Shown here piece after piece: positions 63,895 through 64,000 of a DNA stretch of 64,000 nt. The stretch spans positions 26,229,381-26,293,380 of the forward strand of contig CM046304.1 in NCBI GenBank assembly GCA_025267735.1, read 5' to 3'. Source of the stretch: Mactra quadrangularis (lineage: Eukaryota; Mollusca; Bivalvia; Venerida; Mactridae). The position numbers and the translations under genes are program-made. Positions within the stretch are counted from its first letter, which is position 1, and every line of letters starts with the position of its first letter. The notes under the pieces were generated by a model that searched no databases, was not told the DNA's origin, and was given only the letters and a program-made list of their open reading frames with translations.

Positions 63895-63960
63895 AACCAT
63901 TGCTTGGTGCATAACTCTGTCAGTGACTGACAACTGCCCTACATGATAAAAAATCAGTGG
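63895..63960 (-). mobile_element. SINE family B fragment
   Basis: CAGTGACTGACAACTGCCCT with ACATGAT is the conserved core of family B, in minus orientation, matching 8,755-8,785. It probably continues, or is truncated, toward the window edge. Confidence 0.55.
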
Positions 63961-64000
63961 TACAGGGTGTCCAAAAAGAAAGTTTACAGTTTTGATGCTG

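Noticed and set aside
1..64000. Bacterial-type systems (operons, CRISPR, phage, defence islands)
   Set aside because: All supported genes have spliceosomal introns and metazoan families; the tandem arrays lack spacer structure.

Overview
The window is AT-rich, intron-rich animal DNA, most likely from a mollusc (probably a bivalve). Two conserved metazoan genes are split into many short exons with GT/AG introns. The spaces between them are packed with tRNA-derived SINEs, short terminal-inverted-repeat (TIR) elements and minisatellites of the kinds common in bivalve genomes. The lineage is an inference from repeat style; no species can be named. Nothing prokaryotic is present (no operons, CRISPR arrays or phage), and I found no autonomous transposase or reverse transcriptase.

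Layout. 1-240: unremarkable. 240-4,620: a minisatellite array of about 4.4 kb. 4,621-13,390: no gene, but a dense set of inverted-repeat elements, including a 2.7-kb TIR-bounded block with another TIR element nested inside it. 13,396-23,744 (minus): a complete 14-coding-exon gene for the TFIIH core subunit p62 (GTF2H1), 557 codons, with every splice phase consistent. 23,745-26,025: divergent intergenic DNA carrying a TIR element with a perfect 9-bp target duplication. 26,026-63,347 (plus): the first 12 coding exons of lipase maturation factor 2 (LMF2); the gene runs off the right edge.

The most notable structure is LMF2 intron 6 (31,174-59,944, about 28.8 kb). It contains, on the opposite strand, an LRR-Roc-COR (Roco family) gene whose main 3.2-kb exon is 32,647-35,837. 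Upstream exons for it can be followed in compatible phase at 36.6, 39.0, 39.7 and 42.3 kb, and less surely at 48.7 and 54.2 kb. The rest of the intron holds a 25-bp minisatellite, SINEs, back-to-back TIR elements and unassigned AT-rich sequence.

The three genes have unrelated jobs: transcription and DNA repair, ER lipase folding, and GTP-regulated LRR signalling. They share no pathway; the interest lies in their physical arrangement and in the repeats. No clear new multi-gene system was found. The best candidates for new biology are the nested Roco gene with its unrecognised N-terminal exons and a long Ser/Arg plus coiled-coil insert inside Roc, and the left-hand array, whose minus strand repeatedly presents perfect 5' splice sites.
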